A stretch of DNA of 64,000 bases. It comes from Vibrio hepatarius (GTDB lineage: Bacteria; Pseudomonadota; Gammaproteobacteria; Enterobacterales; Vibrionaceae). The position numbers and the translations under genes are program-made. Each line of letters begins with the position of its first letter. Position 1 is the stretch's first letter. Under the pieces are notes generated by a model that ran no database searches, was not told the DNA's origin, and was given only the letters and a program-made list of their open reading frames with translations. Location of the stretch: positions 124,001 to 188,000 of the forward strand of contig NZ_JAHKPM010000008.1 in the NCBI RefSeq assembly GCF_018860525.1. The letters run 5' to 3'. Shown in pieces: positions 1-8,955 of this stretch.

Positions 1-717
1 TCTGTACTATTAGCCAACTGCAGTATTTGGCTGGAAGGTGTAACTGACAAGTTATACTTACGCTCTTTTATGAATAAATATTTAAGAGAGTTGGACGATA
101 CAGAAAAAGTCGATAAATTAACTAGCTACCTAGAAAACCTTCACTACACATTTGTAGAATACCAAGGCTCCAATATAACCCATTGGTCATTTGTAGAGGA
201 TACGTCGCAAGATCAAAAAAGTATTGCAACAACATTAAGTCAAAAAATATTTTTGGTTGCTGATGGCGATATTTCATGGAAAGGAGACCGACAAAAAGAT
301 CTTACAGAAGCATTAGGCAACAGCTTTCAGCAACTAGAATATAAAGAAATAGAGAACTACATTCCAATCGAGGTCATACGAAAAACCGTAGAAAATAGAT
401 GGGAAACGTTTCAAAACAGCAGAATCGATGGCTGCTCTCTGGATGTATCAAAGTTAAATCAAAAGGATATATATAATAAAACAATCGGCATCGGTAAAAA
501 AATAGAGACCAAGTGTATTACTAAATCAAAAGACAATACTCATACTTTTTTCGAAGAGACGTCCAAAAGTTCTACTGGCACCATTAAAGATAAAGTCAAA
601 TTTTGCCATGAAGCTGTCAAAATAATGAACGACAGTGAATTTGAGTGGAGCCTGACTCCAGAGCTTAGTGTGCTATGCGAAAAGATCTGGAAGCATATAG
701 AAGAGGCTAACGGTTAG
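1..717 (+). CDS. OLD-family AAA ATPase/nuclease, C-terminal TOPRIM part (5'-truncated by window edge)
   Basis: The frame is open from base 1 and ends at 717, giving 238 visible residues. The Met at 70 is internal, because conserved sequence lies before it. Near the visible N-terminus is WLEGVTDKLYLR, the acidic EG-x-TD-x-x-YLR motif that opens the TOPRIM domain of OLD-type (overcoming lysogenisation defect) ATPase-nucleases. About 65 residues later comes VADGDIS, the matching DxD metal-binding motif. The ATPase half would lie left of the window. OLD and the related GajA proteins are usually nucleases acting on phage or foreign DNA. The remainder (KSKDNTHTFFEE and beyond) is charged and not recognised. 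An integrase remnant follows directly, so the gene probably belongs to an old mobile or defence island. The family call is good; the actual role is inferred. Confidence 0.72.
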   Translation, partial: SVLLANCSIWLEGVTDKLYLRSFMNKYLRELDDTEKVDKLTSYLENLHYTFVEYQGSNITHWSFVEDTSQDQKSIATTLSQKIFLVADGDISWKGDRQKDLTEALGNSFQQLEYKEIENYIPIEVIRKTVENRWETFQNSRIDGCSLDVSKLNQKDIYNKTIGIGKKIETKCITKSKDNTHTFFEETSKSSTGTIKDKVKFCHEAVKIMNDSEFEWSLTPELSVLCEKIWKHIEEANG

Positions 718-719
718 GC

Positions 720-1293
720 GTGAGTGTAAGAAAAATCAATACAGACGATAAAAAGCGATGGCTTATGAAAAGTTTGTTCTAAAAGAAACGGATGGCAAAC
801 CGTGGTTAGGTGAAAAAGCCAAACTCGCAGCCTACTGGATATGATTGATTTATGGCAGGAACGCCCCAGCCAGTCATTAGCCCATTCAAAATACACCTAT
901 AACAAATTAAAAGTTATTGGTTTGGCAATAGTCGATCCGCTTTATCAAAAAGTCACGTTCACGCAGACGAAAGGCAAAAAGAAACGCTCGGTACCGATCA
1001 GCCCAGAACTTTATGATGTGATTTACAAAGAGGGTTCAGGCCCATTGTTCAACATTGGCTATTCGACGGTTTACCGATTTATCGTGCGCAATGTTCCACG
1101 ACTAAAGCAGCAAGCCGCCCACGTTCTGCGCCACACCTTTGCGTCTTATTACATGATGAACGGTGGTAACATTATCGCCCTACAACGAATCCTTGGTCAC
1201 AGTGACATAAAACAGACCATGCGATACGCTCACCTAGCCCCCGATCACCTAGAAGATGTGGTCACGAAAAACCCTTTAGCTAACCTCAAATAA
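720..1293 (+). pseudogene. Degraded phage-type tyrosine recombinase (integrase)
   Basis: Pieces of one integrase are spread over different frames. VSVRKINTDDKKRWL starts at the GTG at 720. AYEKFVLKETDGKPWLGEK follows in a second frame (about 760-820), matching the N-terminal arm-binding region of P2-like vibriophage integrases. A third frame runs from 841 to 1293 with the catalytic C-terminus: HVLRHTFAS (the H-x-x-R box), ILGHSD, and MRYAHLAPDHL with the nucleophile Tyr. The middle of the protein, including the first catalytic Arg region, is missing: TYNKLKVIG joins almost directly to the late strand TKGKKKRSVPI. The 841-1293 frame could be translated (150 aa) but cannot be a working recombinase. 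It is probably the eroded integrase of the island that carried the upstream OLD-type gene. Confidence 0.78.
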
Positions 1294-1300
1294 GTGGCTA

Positions 1301-1324
1301 ATGTGGACAATGTAATGTCCACAT
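1301..1324. repeat. 9-bp inverted repeat just downstream of the integrase remnant
   Basis: ATGTGGACA (1301-1309) and TGTCCACAT (1316-1324) are exact reverse complements around a 6-base spacer. A further TGTCCACA follows at 1327-1334. It sits immediately after the integrase remnant, where an attachment-site arm or the integrase terminator would be expected. No T-run follows, so a recombinase arm site is somewhat likelier than a terminator. That role is inference. Confidence 0.45.
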
Positions 1325-1412
1325 TATGTCCACAAATTTTCATAATATAGATAAATATTGATGATTATTGATGAAGTGACCACAAGCAAAGCCTTGATAT
1401 TCCTTGCTGCGC

Positions 1413-1859
1413 CTAGTCTCTGTTAGGGTGGTTCAAAATGTGGTCTTCCCAGTTTACCACATCAATTTCGTATACCACTTTGCTACGGACGCTTTCTCCG
1501 GCAGCGTGCATGGCGGATTTGGAGCCAGTAATGAGTGGGTGCCACTCTGGAAGAGGCTGTTTTTCTGCTAGAAGGCGGTATGCGCAAGTATGAGGCAACC
1601 AAGTGAAGTCATCGATATCATCACGAGTGAGTTTAGTGCACTCTTCACCTGATGAGAAACGGTTAGGGTAATCTTTACACGAACACGTTTTACTGTTTAA
1701 CCAACTGCATGCCACATTGGTATAATAAATTTCTTCTGTATCTTCATCCATGAGTTTATGCAGGCAACACTTACCGCAACCGTCACAAAGTGCTTCCCAC
1801 TCTTGTTCGGTCATTTGCTCGAGAGATTTACTTTCCCAAAATGGCAGGCTCATAAACAT
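1413..1859 (-). CDS. ycgN: YcgN-family cysteine cluster protein (UPF0260)
   Basis: 148 residues, the normal size for the YcgN/UPF0260 family. The Cys cluster begins [11 protein letters not shown] (about residues 26-36) and continues with [16 protein letters not shown] and a further Cys near 73. These cysteines probably bind a metal or Fe-S cluster, but the family's biochemical function is not established. No strong Shine-Dalgarno is visible before the first ATG; an ATG two codons later is equally possible. It is the first intact core gene to the right of the integrase remnant and so marks the edge of the old island. In enterobacteria ycgN sits close to ycgL and minC; here ycgL lies about 4.5 kb away. 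Confidence 0.85.
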   Translation of the reverse strand: MFMSLPFWESKSLEQMTEQEWEALCDGCGKCCLHKLMDEDTEEIYYTNVACSWLNSKTCSCKDYPNRFSSGEECTKLTRDDIDDFTWLPHTCAYRLLAEKQPLPEWHPLITGSKSAMHAAGESVRSKVVYEIDVVNWEDHILNHPNRD

Positions 1860-1943
1860 TATTTAGATATTGGATAAAGGGAGGGCTTTATACCGTTATG
1901 GCAGATAAAGTGCAAGCTTGAAGGTAAAAATGTCAGTTAATCG

Positions 1944-2342
1944 TCAATTGCGCCCTTGGGTATATTGACCGTGATACCCTTGCTTTAAATACTGAGCTTT
2001 GTAGTTGCCATTGATGTGAACCAAAGTACCTTTTAAGCGATCGAGGTAATACTCTTGTCTCTTATTACCGTGTTTAAACTCAAGCTTTGCACCGTCAAAA
2101 GAGAAATGGGTGCTGATAAGATCACCATTCCAATAAACACCCTCGTTGGCGACCTGAAGCCTATTTGCAGAATAGCTCGCGACATTCGCTTCACGCCAAG
2201 TTCCTAGTAACTCTTTGCGAGCGATCTTACTTTGGTGATCAACAACCGAGTATACCCCAATACCAATCATAACAACGCCACATAATCCTAAAACCATTAC
2301 GACGATGCCTAAAGGTTTTGTCCAAAAGTTACTACTGCTCAT
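1944..2342 (-). CDS. Small membrane-anchored protein, DUF2850-like
   Basis: 132 residues. An N-terminal hydrophobic helix (about residues 10-32, IVVMVLGLCGVVMIGIGVY) is followed by a soluble domain containing ELLGTWREANV and VYWNGDLISTHFSFDG. Its size, the single N-terminal membrane anchor and the 'GTWRE' segment resemble the DUF2850 family common in Vibrio; that assignment is from memory of the family. The function is unknown. The soluble part is predicted to be periplasmic. The gene stands alone between ycgN and the YkgJ-like gene, with no clear operon partner. Confidence 0.62.
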   Translation of the reverse strand: MSSSNFWTKPLGIVVMVLGLCGVVMIGIGVYSVVDHQSKIARKELLGTWREANVASYSANRLQVANEGVYWNGDLISTHFSFDGAKLEFKHGNKRQEYYLDRLKGTLVHINGNYKAQYLKQGYHGQYTQGRN

Positions 2343-2604
2343 CGTACTTCTGTCCCGACTTCTGCCTTATTTAAACGCTACTGGCGCTCCCCTAACCACT
2401 AAGTCTAGTGGAACAATGGCATAAATAACAAAAATATTAATAGTGAGGGAATTGAAATTATTTCTGAAGTTTTTGCCTTAGGGGATTAATGCGACTTGTT
2501 GGCTATCAGAATTAAATTTTAAAAGTGTGTTTTAAACACACTTTACTGCTTCGATTGCTACTTTTTGCTAGACTGCGTCTTCGAATCAATCGAGGATAAC
2601 TGAT

Positions 2605-2853
2605 ATGGATTGCCGATTAGGTTGCGGGGCTTGTTGTATTGCTCCAAGTATTTCATCCCCTATACCGGGTATGCCCAATGGCAAGCCTGCCGGAATTCGC
2701 TGTATTCAGCTCAATAAAGATAACTTGTGTAACTTATTCGGTCGACCAGAACGGCCTAAAGTTTGCCATGAATTTAAGCCTTGCCCTGTTGTTTGTGGTA
2801 CAACTAACCAAGAAGCTATCAACAATATTACCCAGCTTGAAAAGCTAACATAA
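2605..2853 (+). CDS. YkgJ-family cysteine cluster protein
   Basis: 82 residues beginning MDCRLGCGACC, followed by IRCIQL, NLCNLFG, RPKVCHEFKPCP and VVCG. This Cys spacing is typical of the YkgJ/UPF0153 zinc- or iron-binding cluster family. The RPxVC portion is the conserved C-terminal signature. Function is uncharacterised. AGGATAAC before the ATG supplies a ribosome site. A strong hairpin terminator follows immediately. Single-gene unit, convergent with the nucleoside transporter. Confidence 0.82.
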   Translation: MDCRLGCGACCIAPSISSPIPGMPNGKPAGIRCIQLNKDNLCNLFGRPERPKVCHEFKPCPVVCGTTNQEAINNITQLEKLT

Positions 2854-2855
2854 TT

Positions 2856-2879
2856 AAGCCGCTTATTTATAAGCGGCTT
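2856..2879. terminator. Bidirectional rho-independent terminator
   Basis: A perfect 10-bp stem (AAGCCGCTTA with TAAGCGGCTT, 4-base loop), T-rich on the + side and AATTA/TAATT-flanked on the other. It lies between the convergent YkgJ-like gene and nupC and probably serves both. Confidence 0.85.
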
Positions 2880-2888
2880 TTTCATTTC

Positions 2889-4088
2889 TTATAATCCGAA
2901 TATTACACCAGCAACAGCTGCGCTCATTAAGTTAGCCAATACACCTGCTGCAATCGCCTTAAAACCGTATTTTGAAATAAAACTGCGACGCTCAGGCACT
3001 AAGCTCCCCAAACCACCTATTAGCATTGCCATTGTTGATATGTTCGCAAAACCACACAAAGCAAAAATAACAATAGCTTGTGAGTGCTCACTAAGTTGAC
3101 TTTGCACTTCCATTAACTGAATAAATGCTACAAATTCATTCACTACTACTTTGGTTCCTATCAAAGCACCAACAGTAATTGCCTCATGCCAAGGGATTCC
3201 TAGCAGCCAAGCGATAGGTGCAAACAGGTAACCTAAAATAAGTTCGAAGCTAAGCTCCATGCCCATTAGATCGCCAACCCAGCCCAAAATACCGTTCAAC
3301 ATTGCAATCACACTGACAAACGCGAGCAAAGTAGCACCCACGGCAACCGCAATTCTAAGCCCAGACATAGCACCATCTGCCATCGCCTCCACCACATTGG
3401 TTGCACGAGGTAATTCAACATTCTCAAGCTCCAAATCTGCGTTCACTTGCTGAGTTTCAGGCACTAAAATTTTTGCCATCAACAAGCCAGCTGGAGCTGA
3501 CATAAACGCAGCTGCAATCAAGAAGTTCAGATCCACGCCCAATGAAGCGTATCCGACAAGAGTACCACCAGCAACAGAAGCAAGCCCGCCAGTCATAACT
3601 GCAAAAAATTGAGAATCTGACATATGACGAAGATATGGCTTTACAACCAAGGGGGCTTCAATCATACCCACAAAAATATTGGCTGTGGCTGAAAGAGACT
3701 CTGCACGGCCCGTAGATAAAAGTTTTTGCAACCCTCCACCAATTAAATTGATCACTTTAGGCATTAAACCAATGTGGTAGAGGCCTGAAATCAATGCAGA
3801 GAAAAATATAATGATGCACAAAACGTTAATCGCAAATATAAAACCACCTGTTGCCAGTCCACCAAATAAAAATGCTATGCCTTCTTGTCCATAGTTAATT
3901 AAATTAGAAACAGCTTCTGTAACACTATTCAGTACTTCTTTACCAGCTGGTACATAAAGAACCAGCAAAGCAAAAGTGACTTGCAGCACAAAGGCTAATG
4001 ATACCGTTCTAAAATTTATATTTTTTCTATCAGTAGACAGCAGCCAAGCTATAGCAAAGATGGCTAGGATTCCTAGGATCGAGTTCAT
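2889..4088 (-). CDS. nupC: NupC-family Na+/H+-coupled nucleoside transporter
   Basis: 399 residues, the usual length for concentrative nucleoside transporters. An N-terminal helix pair is followed by the 'gate' region GFIFAINVLCIIIFFSALIS (about 80-100). The core carries EAPLVVKPYLRHMS and the nucleoside-binding segments GTKVVVNEFVAF and FALCGFANISTMAM. Several hydrophobic segments span the protein, consistent with an inner-membrane carrier. It would import nucleosides for salvage; uridine kinase (42619) and uridine phosphorylase (49229) are also in this window. Several vibrios carry multiple nupC paralogues, so the exact orthologue is uncertain. The 216-bp upstream gap separates it from the LysR gene on the same strand. 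Confidence 0.9.
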   Translation of the reverse strand: MNSILGILAIFAIAWLLSTDRKNINFRTVSLAFVLQVTFALLVLYVPAGKEVLNSVTEAVSNLINYGQEGIAFLFGGLATGGFIFAINVLCIIIFFSALISGLYHIGLMPKVINLIGGGLQKLLSTGRAESLSATANIFVGMIEAPLVVKPYLRHMSDSQFFAVMTGGLASVAGGTLVGYASLGVDLNFLIAAAFMSAPAGLLMAKILVPETQQVNADLELENVELPRATNVVEAMADGAMSGLRIAVAVGATLLAFVSVIAMLNGILGWVGDLMGMELSFELILGYLFAPIAWLLGIPWHEAITVGALIGTKVVVNEFVAFIQLMEVQSQLSEHSQAIVIFALCGFANISTMAMLIGGLGSLVPERRSFISKYGFKAIAAGVLANLMSAAVAGVIFGL

Positions 4089-4304
4089 TAAAGTATCCGA
4101 TGATTAAAGCGCAAAGAATGGCGCCGGATAATATTGACTTGGGCATAAGATGCAAATCTAAGATGTTAACACCCCGTTTTTCAATAATAGCAGTGTGGAT
4201 GAATACTTTTTTAACCATCTGTTTTATAAAAAGATAAACGTTTGCGCCATGGGGTTATTTTCCATATTGAAAATATGTTTATTCATATGGAAACAACATG
4301 GGCT

Positions 4305-5246
4305 CTATTTACGATGAATATAAGGAGCTAACTTTTCATCCCAATAGCAGGGTAGACCAATCTTATTTTTAATAAATTCAATCACAGCAATGATCTTAGG
4401 CGATAGATAACGTCGACTGGGATAAACAGCATAAAACGGCATATTTTGATTTGGGTTCCAATCAGGAAGAAGTTGGATAAGCTTACCCTGTTTAAACTCA
4501 TCACCGATAAGATAAGTGGCAAGATAGGCAACGCCCCAGCCAGCTACCGCAGCATCGCGCACCGCTCCGGCTAAATCGACTGAATAATTACCTGACACCT
4601 TAACAGTTAACTGCTCATCCAACTTAGAGAAAGCCCATCGAGTATAATCTCGCTCCCAACTTCGATAAATAATACAGTTATGATCAGCAAGATCGTTAGG
4701 ATGTAAAGGACTAGCGTGATTAATTAAATACTCAGGTGAAGCCGCAACAACGAACTGACTATCAGCGAGCCGTTGTGCCACATAGCCTTCGGGCAACATC
4801 TCGTTGTTGGTAATCCAAAGATCCAATCCATCCTGTAGCATATCTATCCGGTTATCGAATAAGTGCAATTCAACTTGTAAATTGGGATGTTGAACTCGCA
4901 GTTCATCAATAGTCGGCAGGATATGAAGTGTCGCAAAAGACTGAGATAAACCAATTCTAATCAAACCCGCGACTTCATCTTTTTGAACTTCCACTTCCTG
5001 CTGCGCATCCGTCACTGTTTGCACCACTTTTTGGCAATGCTGAAAAAACTGCTCCCCCTCCGCAGTAGGAGTAAACGTGCGAGTTGTTCGTTGAACAAGC
5101 TTTATTCCTAACCCGTCTTCAAGCAATGCCAATTGCTTACTCACATGAGATACGGAAACACCGAGGCTTTTTGCAGCTTGAGTAAAATTTTTATGCTTAA
5201 TTAGAGTGGCAAACACCACCATTTGCGCGGCACGATCTGCTAGCAC
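4305..5246 (-). CDS. LysR-family transcriptional regulator
   Basis: 313 residues from a GTG start. No ATG lies in frame between this GTG and the upstream stop; a GGAGATGG purine tract precedes it. The N-terminal winged helix-turn-helix (residues 1-60) contains NFTQAAKSLGVSVSHVSKQLALLEDGLGIKLVQR in register with the LTTR family. The substrate-binding domain follows (LIRIGLSQSFATLHILP, then WGVAYLATYLI). The pattern resembles the AaeR/DsdC-like branch that regulates a neighbouring operon. Candidate targets are nupC downstream or itself, but the divergent-partner arrangement typical of LTTRs is absent. Effector unknown. Confidence 0.88.
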   Translation of the reverse strand: MLADRAAQMVVFATLIKHKNFTQAAKSLGVSVSHVSKQLALLEDGLGIKLVQRTTRTFTPTAEGEQFFQHCQKVVQTVTDAQQEVEVQKDEVAGLIRIGLSQSFATLHILPTIDELRVQHPNLQVELHLFDNRIDMLQDGLDLWITNNEMLPEGYVAQRLADSQFVVAASPEYLINHASPLHPNDLADHNCIIYRSWERDYTRWAFSKLDEQLTVKVSGNYSVDLAGAVRDAAVAGWGVAYLATYLIGDEFKQGKLIQLLPDWNPNQNMPFYAVYPSRRYLSPKIIAVIEFIKNKIGLPCYWDEKLAPYIHRK

Positions 5247-5264
5247 ACCATCTCCATAAACTAA

Positions 5265-5286
5265 AAGGAGCTCTTAAGAGCTCCTT
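5265..5286 (-). terminator. Terminator hairpin downstream of the transglycosylase gene
   Basis: A perfect palindromic stem of 9 bp (AAGGAGCTC / GAGCTCCTT, loop TTAA) 9 bases after the transglycosylase stop codon and 18 bases before the LysR start. A T-rich tail follows on the minus strand. It also overlaps the LysR 5' leader. Confidence 0.7.
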
Positions 5287-5294
5287 GTTAATAC

Positions 5295-6266
5295 CTAAAG
5301 AACAATTCTATCCGCTAGATGGCTCACTGCCAGCGCAAAGTAATAGGAACGATTCCATTTCATCAAAACATTGTAGTTATTGTAAACCAAATACACTCGC
5401 CCGTTGGCATCATCTGGTGCAATCAACCACGCCTTTATATCTTTATCTAATTTAGGCAACGGACGGCCATCATAGCGAGTAACACCAAGTTCATTCCACT
5501 CATGTAGGTACTTGCCTTGGTCTTCACCACGCCCCTGGATGCTAGTGTCAAATCCTCTCGGTAATTTAACTTGTCGTCCCCAAGTACGTGAATTTATCCA
5601 CCCTGATTGACTCAAGTAATTGGCTGCTGAAGCAAACACATCCGCTTCGCTATCCCAAATATCTTTCTTCCCATCCCCACTTCCATCGGCCGCGAAGGAA
5701 AGGAAAGAACTCGGCATAAACTGGCACTGACCCATGGCACCAGCCCAAGACCCTTTCATATTTTCAGGTTTAATATGCCCTTCATCTAAAATAGTCAGTG
5801 CGGCCATGGTTTCTTTGCGGAAAAACGCCTCTCGGCGGCCGTCATAAGCCATGGTGGACAGCGCATCGATTACACTGTAATTGCCTGTAAAGGTGCCAAA
5901 GTTACTTTCAATTCCCCACAGAGCAACAATAAAACGTGGTTGTACACCATATTGTTCACCGACACGTTCAAGCGCTTTCTTATGCTTGGCATACAGTTCT
6001 TTCGCCTGTTTCACTTTCCAGTCTGGTACCGCCTTGGGAATATATTCATCCAAAGTTAGTCGTTTCTCTGGTTGGTTTCGGTCAGCGGTTACTGCACGTG
6101 GTTTATAAGCTACATTGGCAAAAGCAGCACTGATCGTTTGCTCAGAGATACCTTTATTGCGTGCTTCGTTTTTTAATCCTTCGACATATTGTTCAAAGCT
6201 CTGGTCATTGGCCCAAACAGAGCTCGCAATCGTCGCACCTAGTATGACTGACAATAATTTCTTCAC
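5295..6266 (-). CDS. mltB: Lytic murein transglycosylase, MltB family
   Basis: The reading frame opens at 6287, but AAGGAGGG lies inside its first codons. It sits correctly before the GTG at 6266, which directly begins the signal peptide VKKLLSVILGATIASSVWA. I therefore choose GTG at 6266 (323 residues). The enzyme cleaves peptidoglycan glycan strands to 1,6-anhydromuropeptides in the periplasm. The catalytic Glu lies in ALWGIESNFG, with the family motifs SWAGAMGQCQFMPSSF and DIWDSEADVFASAANYL. No lipobox Cys follows the signal peptide, so it is probably a soluble periplasmic form, and no peptidoglycan-binding repeat is present. Neighbours are ycgL upstream and a LysR gene downstream. Confidence 0.88.
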   Translation of the reverse strand: MKKLLSVILGATIASSVWANDQSFEQYVEGLKNEARNKGISEQTISAAFANVAYKPRAVTADRNQPEKRLTLDEYIPKAVPDWKVKQAKELYAKHKKALERVGEQYGVQPRFIVALWGIESNFGTFTGNYSVIDALSTMAYDGRREAFFRKETMAALTILDEGHIKPENMKGSWAGAMGQCQFMPSSFLSFAADGSGDGKKDIWDSEADVFASAANYLSQSGWINSRTWGRQVKLPRGFDTSIQGRGEDQGKYLHEWNELGVTRYDGRPLPKLDKDIKAWLIAPDDANGRVYLVYNNYNVLMKWNRSYYFALAVSHLADRIVL

Positions 6267-6327
6267 ATTGCCCTCCTTGAGCAACATTATGATTCACTGA
6301 CAACTTCCCTATTATAGATGAGAGAAG

Positions 6328-6609
6328 TTAGTCTGATTGCTGGCGTGCTTTTTGTTGTTTATATTCATCTAACAGATTTTTTGGCGGCGGTGGTAATTGA
6401 AGAAAAAAACCATCCTCTTTAAGAGACTGAGTCACTTTATCTATATCAACTTGAGACAACTCTCGTCCGTCCAAATTCACCATCATCACTATGCTAGGTT
6501 TGCCAAACATTTGCATCAGTGTGTCAGGAACTTGTGAAAAATCACCCTTTTTGGGTAGATATAAATATGCGCCTTCTTTTTTGGAACTTTTGTAAATTGC
6601 ACAAAGCAT
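6328..6609 (-). CDS. ycgL: YcgL domain protein
   Basis: 93 residues. The N-terminal [18 protein letters not shown] and the central [20 protein letters not shown] are signatures of the YcgL/UPF0745 family. A proline run ([12 protein letters not shown]) precedes the charged tail. Biochemical function is unknown. It is transcribed divergently from minC, the arrangement conserved across gammaproteobacteria, and its start lies 161 bases from minC's start; promoters for both must sit in that gap. Confidence 0.9.
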   Translation of the reverse strand: MLCAIYKSSKKEGAYLYLPKKGDFSQVPDTLMQMFGKPSIVMMVNLDGRELSQVDIDKVTQSLKEDGFFLQLPPPPKNLLDEYKQQKARQQSD

Positions 6610-6770
6610 GGGAAGCCTTTTGTCTATTTGAATTAATATAACGTCAATGTTTCGCTAATTTTGAGAGCAAAACGCTCAATTGAGCACAAGAGATCTTGCT
6701 GTGCTTATTGCGGGAATATAACATGATACCCCTAATCGCAGGCAAAGCCTTTACGAGGTCCCCAAACAAA

Positions 6771-7433
6771 ATGTCGAATTCACCTGATCTGAAAGGCAGT
6801 AGCTTTACTTTATCAGTTTTACACCTTTCTGATAACCATGTTGAAAATACGATTCAGTTTCTCAGCGAAAAAGTCGAACAAGCTCCGGCTTTCTTTGCTC
6901 AGGCTCCTGTTGTCATCAATATTTCAAAAGTAGCGGGTGACATTGATTTTTCGCGACTAAGAAATGGTATCGCCCAAGCAGGGATGATTCCAGTTGGGAT
7001 CACGGGCTGTCGTGACAAACGCACGCAAAACTTCGCATCAGACGCTGACTTCGCTATTATGTCTGCCAGTAAATCACCATCTCAAGCACCGGCGGCTATG
7101 GCTCCAACCAAAGTCATCCGCACGCCTGTACGTTCAGGCCAGCAAATTTTTGCAAAAGACAGCGACTTAGTCGTTCTAAGCCACGTCAGCGAAGGGGCAG
7201 AAGTCATAGCTGATGGCTCTATACATATTCATGGCACTCTGCGCGGCCGCGCAATTGCAGGAGCTAGTGGTAACATTGGTGCTGTCATCATCTGCGAAAA
7301 ACTTAACGCCGAACTGATGTCCATTGCAGGGCATTACTGGCTAACGGAGCAATTTGCTGAAGAGTATTGGCAGCAGAAAGTTATGTTCAGTTTAGAAAAC
7401 GACTCGCTTAAATTCGAGTTGTTGACCTTTTAA
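6771..7433 (+). CDS. minC: Septum site-determining protein MinC
   Basis: FtsZ-polymerisation inhibitor that, with MinD, blocks septa at the cell poles. The frame opens at 6696, but the family starts at [12 protein letters not shown], preceded by an ACGAGG ribosome site, so 6771 is chosen (220 residues). The N-terminal FtsZ-interacting domain (about 1-105) is followed by an Ala/Pro linker. The C-terminal beta-helix (about 118-220) carries [19 protein letters not shown], which binds MinD and the membrane-proximal filament. First gene of minCDE; 18 bases separate it from minD. Confidence 0.96.
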   Translation: MSNSPDLKGSSFTLSVLHLSDNHVENTIQFLSEKVEQAPAFFAQAPVVINISKVAGDIDFSRLRNGIAQAGMIPVGITGCRDKRTQNFASDADFAIMSASKSPSQAPAAMAPTKVIRTPVRSGQQIFAKDSDLVVLSHVSEGAEVIADGSIHIHGTLRGRAIAGASGNIGAVIICEKLNAELMSIAGHYWLTEQFAEEYWQQKVMFSLENDSLKFELLTF

Positions 7434-7451
7434 GAAAATAAGGAACAAATA

Positions 7452-8264
7452 ATGGCACGCATTATTGTTGTCACGTCAGGTAAAGGTGGTGTCGGTAAAA
7501 CGACATCAAGTGCCGCGATTGCTTCAGGCCTAGCACTAAAAGGAAAGAAAACGGCCGTCATCGATTTTGATATCGGCTTACGAAATCTTGATTTGATTAT
7601 GGGCTGTGAACGCCGTGTAGTTTATGATTTCGTCAATGTAATTAACGGCGAAGCAACGCTAAATCAGGCACTGATAAAAGATAAACGAACTAGCAATTTG
7701 TTTATCTTACCCGCCTCTCAGACCCGTGATAAAGATGCATTAACTCAAGAAGGTGTTCGCCGAGTATTTGATGAACTTGATGAAATGGGTTTTGATTTTA
7801 TCATCTGTGACTCACCAGCAGGTATAGAGCAAGGCGCTTTAATGGCACTCTACTTTGCAGATGAGGCCATAGTTACCACCAATCCTGAAGTCTCTTCAGT
7901 GCGAGACTCAGACCGTATTCTTGGTATTCTTGATTCTAAATCTCGTCGCTCTGAAGAAGGGTTAGAGCCCGTTCGGCAGCACCTTTTATTGACTCGCTAT
8001 AATCCAACGCGAGTAACACAAGGAGAGATGTTAAGTGTCGAAGACGTTGAGGAGATTCTACATATTTCACTTCTCGGCGTCATTCCAGAAAGCCAAGCGG
8101 TTCTCAACGCCTCTAACAAAGGTGTACCTGTGATATTCGATAATGAGACAGACGCTGGTATGGCCTATGATGATGCTGTAGAGCGCCTATTAGGCTCTCA
8201 GGTAGACTTCCGCTTTTTAACCGAGCAGAAGAAAGGCATCTTCAAGCGACTATTTGGAGGCTAA
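7452..8264 (+). CDS. minD: Septum site-determining ATPase MinD
   Basis: 270 residues. The deviant Walker A GKGGVGKTTSSAA (about residues 10-22), IDFDIGLRNLDLIMG, and FIICDSPAGIEQGA (Walker B) mark a ParA/MinD ATPase. The C-terminal amphipathic membrane-targeting helix KKGIFKRLFGG is intact. ATP-bound MinD dimers bind the membrane, recruit MinC and oscillate under MinE control. It is preceded by AAGGAACAA and is translationally coupled to minE: the minE ATG begins immediately after its stop. Confidence 0.97.
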   Translation: MARIIVVTSGKGGVGKTTSSAAIASGLALKGKKTAVIDFDIGLRNLDLIMGCERRVVYDFVNVINGEATLNQALIKDKRTSNLFILPASQTRDKDALTQEGVRRVFDELDEMGFDFIICDSPAGIEQGALMALYFADEAIVTTNPEVSSVRDSDRILGILDSKSRRSEEGLEPVRQHLLLTRYNPTRVTQGEMLSVEDVEEILHISLLGVIPESQAVLNASNKGVPVIFDNETDAGMAYDDAVERLLGSQVDFRFLTEQKKGIFKRLFGG

Positions 8265-8528
8265 ATGTCATTACTTGAATTTTTCCGACCACAAAAGAAA
8301 ACTTCTGCCAACTTAGCTAAAGAGCGCTTGCAGATTATTGTTGCAGAGCGCCGTAGTCAGGGCGATCCTGCGCCATCCTACCTGCCGCAACTCAAAGAAG
8401 ACATTCTAAAAGTCATTGCAAAGTACGTTGCCGTTGACCCATCTATGGTCGACTTATCTTTTGAGCATAAAGACGATGATATTTCCGTCTTAGAGCTCAA
8501 CGTCAAGCTTCCAGAAGACGAAAAATAG
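8265..8528 (+). CDS. minE: Cell division topological specificity factor MinE
   Basis: 87 residues, the normal length. The N-terminal part carries the anti-MinCD helix [19 protein letters not shown], followed by the topological specificity domain ([20 protein letters not shown], about 45-65). It stimulates MinD ATPase activity and drives pole-to-pole oscillation. The ATG abuts the minD TAA, and its GGAGG ribosome site lies inside the final minD codons, so translation is coupled. A terminator hairpin closes the operon seven bases later. Confidence 0.97.
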   Translation: MSLLEFFRPQKKTSANLAKERLQIIVAERRSQGDPAPSYLPQLKEDILKVIAKYVAVDPSMVDLSFEHKDDDISVLELNVKLPEDEK

Positions 8529-8534
8529 ACATCT

Positions 8535-8558
8535 AGGGTTAGCATCTGTGCTAACCCT
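8535..8558 (+). terminator. minCDE terminator hairpin
   Basis: A perfect 10-bp stem AGGGTTAGCA / TGCTAACCCT with a 4-base loop begins six bases after the minE stop. It is followed by TTTGG, a short T-tract. Confidence 0.8.
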
Positions 8559-8887
8559 TTGGTCCAGCGGACAATGTAGCTAAAAACCGTTTGTAGCTTT
8601 AATATTTATCTAAACCTTCACTCGTCTTGGACACTTAATATTCCAATAATTTTTCCAAAGTTTTCAGCTAAAGCGATCCTTAGCATCATTATTTTCATAC
8701 TTGTGGTTAAGAATAAAGCTAATGTTCTTACGGGGAAAAATCGCGTTCAGCGAAAACAAAACATAGGCTAGGAGCAGCTAGTAAAAAACGATTCAGTTGT
8801 CTCAATTTTCTTTCTTTAAACCCTAACTCGCTGTTATTTATATAGTTAAAAATTAGCACACAAATTCACACAAAACTTCTCAATTAG
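8559..8887. other. AT-rich intergenic region, no gene found
   Basis: About 330 bases between the minE terminator and the next promoter. I see no convincing coding frame, RNA gene or insertion-sequence end on either strand. The motif TGTAGCT occurs twice 22 bases apart (near 8575 and 8597), without other structure. It is probably the junction at which the downstream accessory gene was acquired. Confidence 0.4.
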
Positions 8888-8890
8888 TCT

Positions 8891-8919
8891 CATGACCTTG
8901 GCTGGGCGAAATGGATAAT
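8891..8919 (+). promoter_or_regulatory. Predicted sigma-70 promoter of the 146-aa gene, shared with the 29096 gene
   Basis: A -35-like CATGAC (8891-8896), a 17-base spacer and a -10-like GATAAT (8914-8919). The block TCTCATGAC starts exactly 68 bases before the ATG. The gene at 29096 has the same TCTCATGAC and GATAATGA elements at exactly the same offsets, which supports real regulatory function. Confidence 0.55.
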
Positions 8920-8955
8920 GAGCTTCATTGAAATCAGCAATAGAGAAATGTAGAA

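Noticed and set aside
841..1293. Intact short integrase
   Set aside because: Lacks the N-terminal domains and first catalytic Arg; conserved pieces of the missing parts lie upstream in other frames, so it is a relic.
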